Made by a program: the position numbers and the translations under genes. Below the pieces are notes generated by a model. The model was not told where the DNA came from. It saw only the letters and a list, made by a program, of their open reading frames with translations, and ran no database searches. A stretch of DNA of 6,779 nt, from contig JAAZNO010000441.1 in the NCBI GenBank assembly GCA_012798275.1, forward strand, positions 1 through 6,779, read 5' to 3'. This document shows positions 4,270 to 6,779 of this stretch, piece after piece (the first letter of the stretch is position 1; every line of letters starts with the position of its first letter). Origin of the DNA: Chloroflexota bacterium. Lineage in GTDB: Bacteria > Chloroflexota > Anaerolineae > B4-G1 > SLSP01.

Positions 4270-6699
4270 CTAGGGGGGTGTGACTCGATAGAGAGTGACC
4301 GCAGCATTCTGATAGGCCACGGGGAAAAGCGCGGCGAATTTCGCCAGCCCCTCTTCGGGGTAACGCGCGCGTTCTACCGGCCCGATGTAGAGGTAAGCGA
4401 CGTCGTATTGCGCCAACAGGGAGCGCGTTTCGGCCACGTCGGTGGTGGTGAAGAGCCTTTCCAGCGCCGCCTCGCGCACCGCCGGTTCGTCATAATTCCC
4501 GCGCCACTGCGATTGATGTCCGCCCCATCCCAACAGGGTCGGCAATCCCGTCAGTGCGGAGACACGCCCCTCGTAGACGTAGGCGCGGTAGCGGTCGCCC
4601 GGCGTCTCAAGGATGACGGGCCGACCCGCGACATGGGTGTTGAGCCAGCGGATCGCGTCCCACTCCTCCGGCTCGCGTTGCGCCAGCCACAGCGCGCCAT
4701 CGAGCGTGCCCGCCCCGCCGTAGAGGGCCTCGTTCTGTCCCGCGCGCGCCGGAATAGCGAAGCCGGTATAGAGCCAACCGACCGCGATGAGCAGCCAGGC
4801 CAGCGTCACCCCCACGCGCCGGCCCCACGTTGCCGCCAGGCCCCGGCCATCGGCCAGCCACCACGCCGCCGCCAGGCTCCACATCACCCACGCCTGGAAA
4901 TAGAATTTGAAGATCGTGTTCATCCGTGTGTTGAAGACGTCTTTGAGGAAGACGTATTCGGGCGCGAGCGTCAGCCCCAGCCCCAGGAGGACCAGCAGTC
5001 CGACAAAAGCGGATTCACCCTGCAGCGCCCCTCGCGGCGCGAGCAAGGCGATGAAGAGGACGATGCAGCCGCAGGCAAGCGCCAACGCCGTCCACGGATT
5101 GAGCAGGCGGGTGAGGAGCGCGTCGTAGACGGTGGCGAGCTCCACCGTCCCCACGCCGGGAATCTCCCATCCCTGTCGCACGGCGGCCAGATAGGGGCTG
5201 CTCACGATCCGTCCGACCAGCAGGGCGGCGAGGGTAATCACGACGAGGAGGAGCACGCTCCAGCCGAGCGCTTGCGTCCAACGCACGCCGGCCTCCTTCC
5301 CCAGGCGCAAGACGATGCCCACCACGGGCACGGCCAAAGGAGCAAACATCACCAGGAATTGCGGCAACCGCGTGGCGTTGAAGACGTTGGGAAGCACGCC
5401 GCCCGCCTGAGAGCGCAGGGCGAACCAGAACGGCGCGTAGAGGGCCACGCTCGCTACCGCCAGGGCCAGCGCCGGCGGGATGACGGCGAGCACGTGGTTC
5501 AGCAGCGATTTCTCCGGCGTCCTTTCGCGGCAGGTGAGGAGCATCACGGCGACGATGAGCGCCCAGTAGATGGGGAAATCCCAGGTGTTGAGGAAGCCGA
5601 GCGCGCCCAACGCTGCCGCCATCCCCAGCCACGGCGCCAGGGCGGCAAGACGGCCCCGCAGGGACGGCCGGATTTCATCCCCGCGCGGCTCCCCGCGCCG
5701 GCCCTGCCAGAGATTGAGCGCCAGCGCGATCACCACCAGCACAAACGGCAGCGCCAGCAGGTGCGGATGCATGTCGCCCAGGATGAAGCTGAACGCCGGA
5801 AATTCGTCAATGACTTCCTGCGAGACGCGAGTTTCGGCGGTGACGATGGGCGCGTAGTCGTGCAGCACGCGCGAGGCCTGCCACCAATCGAAGTGCACGG
5901 CGGTCATCCATGTCCCATCGGCGGGTGGTGGGGCGCTGAGCGCTTTGAGGTCGAGCCAGCGCCAGAAGCTCGCCGGCAACAGGCCCAGGCCGTAGATGAC
6001 CTGCAACAGGCCGTTGGCATTGCCGGTGACGAGCAACAGCAACGGCGCAAACAGCGCTTTGAGGGGGCGCCGGCCGGCGGTAAGGTCGTAGACGATGCCA
6101 TACGCGGCGACGGCGGCCAGGGCAAACCAGGCGGCGTTCCCCAAATTGAAGGCCATCGTCGCGGGGAGCGCCGTCACCTCGGTGAGCATGCCCAACAGCA
6201 AATAGCCGAGGTAGTAGTACGAGATAGCAAATCCCGAAAGCCAGGGGTCGTGCGGCGGCATGGCGGGGGAGCGCAGGATGGCGTTGAGGAAGGCGATCTC
6301 CATCCACTTCTCGCCGCCCGCGGTGACGATCTGCGGTTGGCTGGCGCGGACGGCAGCCCAGGCGATGAACGCCGCCGCAAAGAGCAGCTCGGTGATGAGG
6401 ACGAAGCGACGGTGTCCGCGCCACCAGGAGGCCACGGCGTCCCACTGTCCGCGCAGCGCGAGCAGGCCCACCGCGAGCAGCGCCAGCGCCGCGGCGAGGG
6501 CCGCGGCGGCGGTATTGGGCCACAGCCGCAACGTCGCGCCCCACCACAAAATCACGCCGCTGAAAAGCAATCCCAAAGGCTTGGCGATGGCGTAGCCGCG
6601 CGAAGGCAGATGTCGCAGCCAGGCGAGGGCCAGCGGCGTGCCCGCCAGCGCGAAGCCCTGCAACGCCAGATACCAGCTGATGAGTGCTTGAAGCTCCAT
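4270..6699 (-). CDS. DUF2298 (Chlor_Arch_YYY, TIGR03662) polytopic membrane protein
   Basis: This 809-residue protein has about 16 hydrophobic segments up to residue 651 and a soluble C-terminal domain of about 155 residues. Family signatures are clear: MPPHDPWLSGFAISYYYLGY (147-166), containing the name-giving YYY (161-163); EFPAFSFILGDMHPHLLALP (299-318); GFLNTWDFPIYW (368-379); and EYVFLKDVFNTRMNTIFKFY (581-600). In the C-terminal domain LETPGDRYRAYVYEGRVSAL (697-716) and LPTLLGW (719-725) also look family-like. The family is known chiefly from Chloroflexota and archaea and is thought to be GT-C-like, linked to lipid-linked glycan handling, but no reaction is established as far as I know. 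The conserved His, Asp and Arg residues in loops are candidate functional sites. The ATG at 6699 is the first start after an in-frame TGA six codons upstream, yet no good Shine-Dalgarno precedes it. It is the first gene of a two-gene operon with the GT-C-like gene. Confidence 0.92.
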   Translation of the reverse strand: MELQALISWYLALQGFALAGTPLALAWLRHLPSRGYAIAKPLGLLFSGVILWWGATLRLWPNTAAAALAAALALLAVGLLALRGQWDAVASWWRGHRRFVLITELLFAAAFIAWAAVRASQPQIVTAGGEKWMEIAFLNAILRSPAMPPHDPWLSGFAISYYYLGYLLLGMLTEVTALPATMAFNLGNAAWFALAAVAAYGIVYDLTAGRRPLKALFAPLLLLVTGNANGLLQVIYGLGLLPASFWRWLDLKALSAPPPADGTWMTAVHFDWWQASRVLHDYAPIVTAETRVSQEVIDEFPAFSFILGDMHPHLLALPFVLVVIALALNLWQGRRGEPRGDEIRPSLRGRLAALAPWLGMAAALGALGFLNTWDFPIYWALIVAVMLLTCRERTPEKSLLNHVLAVIPPALALAVASVALYAPFWFALRSQAGGVLPNVFNATRLPQFLVMFAPLAVPVVGIVLRLGKEAGVRWTQALGWSVLLLVVITLAALLVGRIVSSPYLAAVRQGWEIPGVGTVELATVYDALLTRLLNPWTALALACGCIVLFIALLAPRGALQGESAFVGLLVLLGLGLTLAPEYVFLKDVFNTRMNTIFKFYFQAWVMWSLAAAWWLADGRGLAATWGRRVGVTLAWLLIAVGWLYTGFAIPARAGQNEALYGGAGTLDGALWLAQREPEEWDAIRWLNTHVAGRPVILETPGDRYRAYVYEGRVSALTGLPTLLGWGGHQSQWRGNYDEPAVREAALERLFTTTDVAETRSLLAQYDVAYLYIGPVERARYPEEGLAKFAALFPVAYQNAAVTLYRVTPP

Positions 6700-6779
6700 G
6701 AGTTGTCCGGTAGCTCAAATTTCACACTGGAATGATGGCCCTTGTTCTACCACAAAGGCCGAAAGATACAAGGCCCCCC
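6700..6779. other. Leader region upstream of the DUF2298 gene
   Basis: These 80 nt hold no gene. On plus, GGCC-C-TTGT (6737-6745) can pair with ACAA-A-GGCC (6752-6760) around a 6-nt loop with one mismatch. An alternative 6-bp pairing CCTTGT (6740-6745) with ACAAGG (6768-6773) would exclude it. A weak minus-strand promoter candidate is TTGTAT (6766-6771), 16 nt, TAGAAC (6744-6749), matching three and four of six consensus bases. No Shine-Dalgarno is seen before the ATG at 6699. The region runs to the window edge, so upstream control elements may be missing. Confidence 0.4.

Noticed and set aside
4260..4307. Longer start of the GT-C-like gene at 4307 (16 extra residues)
   Set aside because: It would overlap the upstream gene by 38 nt and lacks a ribosome binding site, whereas the ATG at 4259 follows AGGAGG directly after the upstream stop codon.
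4171..6735. 854-residue open frame on the plus strand, antisense to the DUF2298 gene and the start of the GT-C-like gene
   Set aside because: Its product is extremely rich in Gln, Arg, His and Gly with no recognisable domain, the composition produced by the antisense frame of a GC-rich gene encoding Leu/Ala-rich helices. The minus strand carries clear family motifs over the same bases.
6744..6771. Promoter TTGTAT-16-TAGAAC for the two-gene operon
   Set aside because: Only three and four of six bases match the consensus boxes, and the region is cut by the window edge; noted in the leader entry but not called as a promoter.

Overview
The window is high-GC bacterial DNA with four protein-coding genes, all on the minus strand and so read right to left. 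The best taxonomic clue is the 809-residue protein at 4270-6699. It has the SYYYLGY, GDMHPH and RMNTIFKFY signatures of the DUF2298 / 'Chlor_Arch_YYY' membrane family, which is known mainly from Chloroflexota and archaea. Its partner at 2523-4259 looks like the sporadic TIGR03663 family that usually accompanies it. With the bacterial-style Shine-Dalgarno sequences and a YacP-type NYN protein, this points to a Chloroflexota bacterium, perhaps Anaerolineae-like. That is an inference from protein families, not a placement by phylogeny.

Layout in transcription order. 6700-6779 is a short leader with an inverted repeat and no clear ribosome binding site. 4270-6699 is the DUF2298 polytopic membrane protein. 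After a 10-nt gap with a strong AGGAGG comes 2523-4259, a GT-C-like membrane protein of the TIGR03663 type. These two are almost certainly one operon and probably act together in lipid-linked glycan or cell-surface glycosylation chemistry; neither substrate can be read from the sequence. A 147-nt gap (2376-2522) holds a hairpin and one copy of a 37-bp dispersed repeat. 1119-2375 is a 12-helix MFS transporter. A 255-nt gap (864-1118) holds the second copy of that repeat, a 12-bp tandem duplication and a phased ATTCG triad. The fourth gene, from 863 leftward off the window edge, is a YacP/Rae1-like NYN ribonuclease domain followed by a long proline-rich tail.

The most unusual item is that tail. 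A 12-residue acidic-aromatic motif of the form SPEEVExWLEVF occurs at least three times, separated by disordered Pro/Arg-rich linkers, and the third copy is cut by the window edge. This looks like a multivalent docking array on a predicted RNase. The two copies of the 37-bp intergenic repeat (33/37 identical) bracketing the transporter gene are the second most interesting feature. No RNA genes, CRISPR array, transposase or integrase were found, and no convincing intrinsic terminator.
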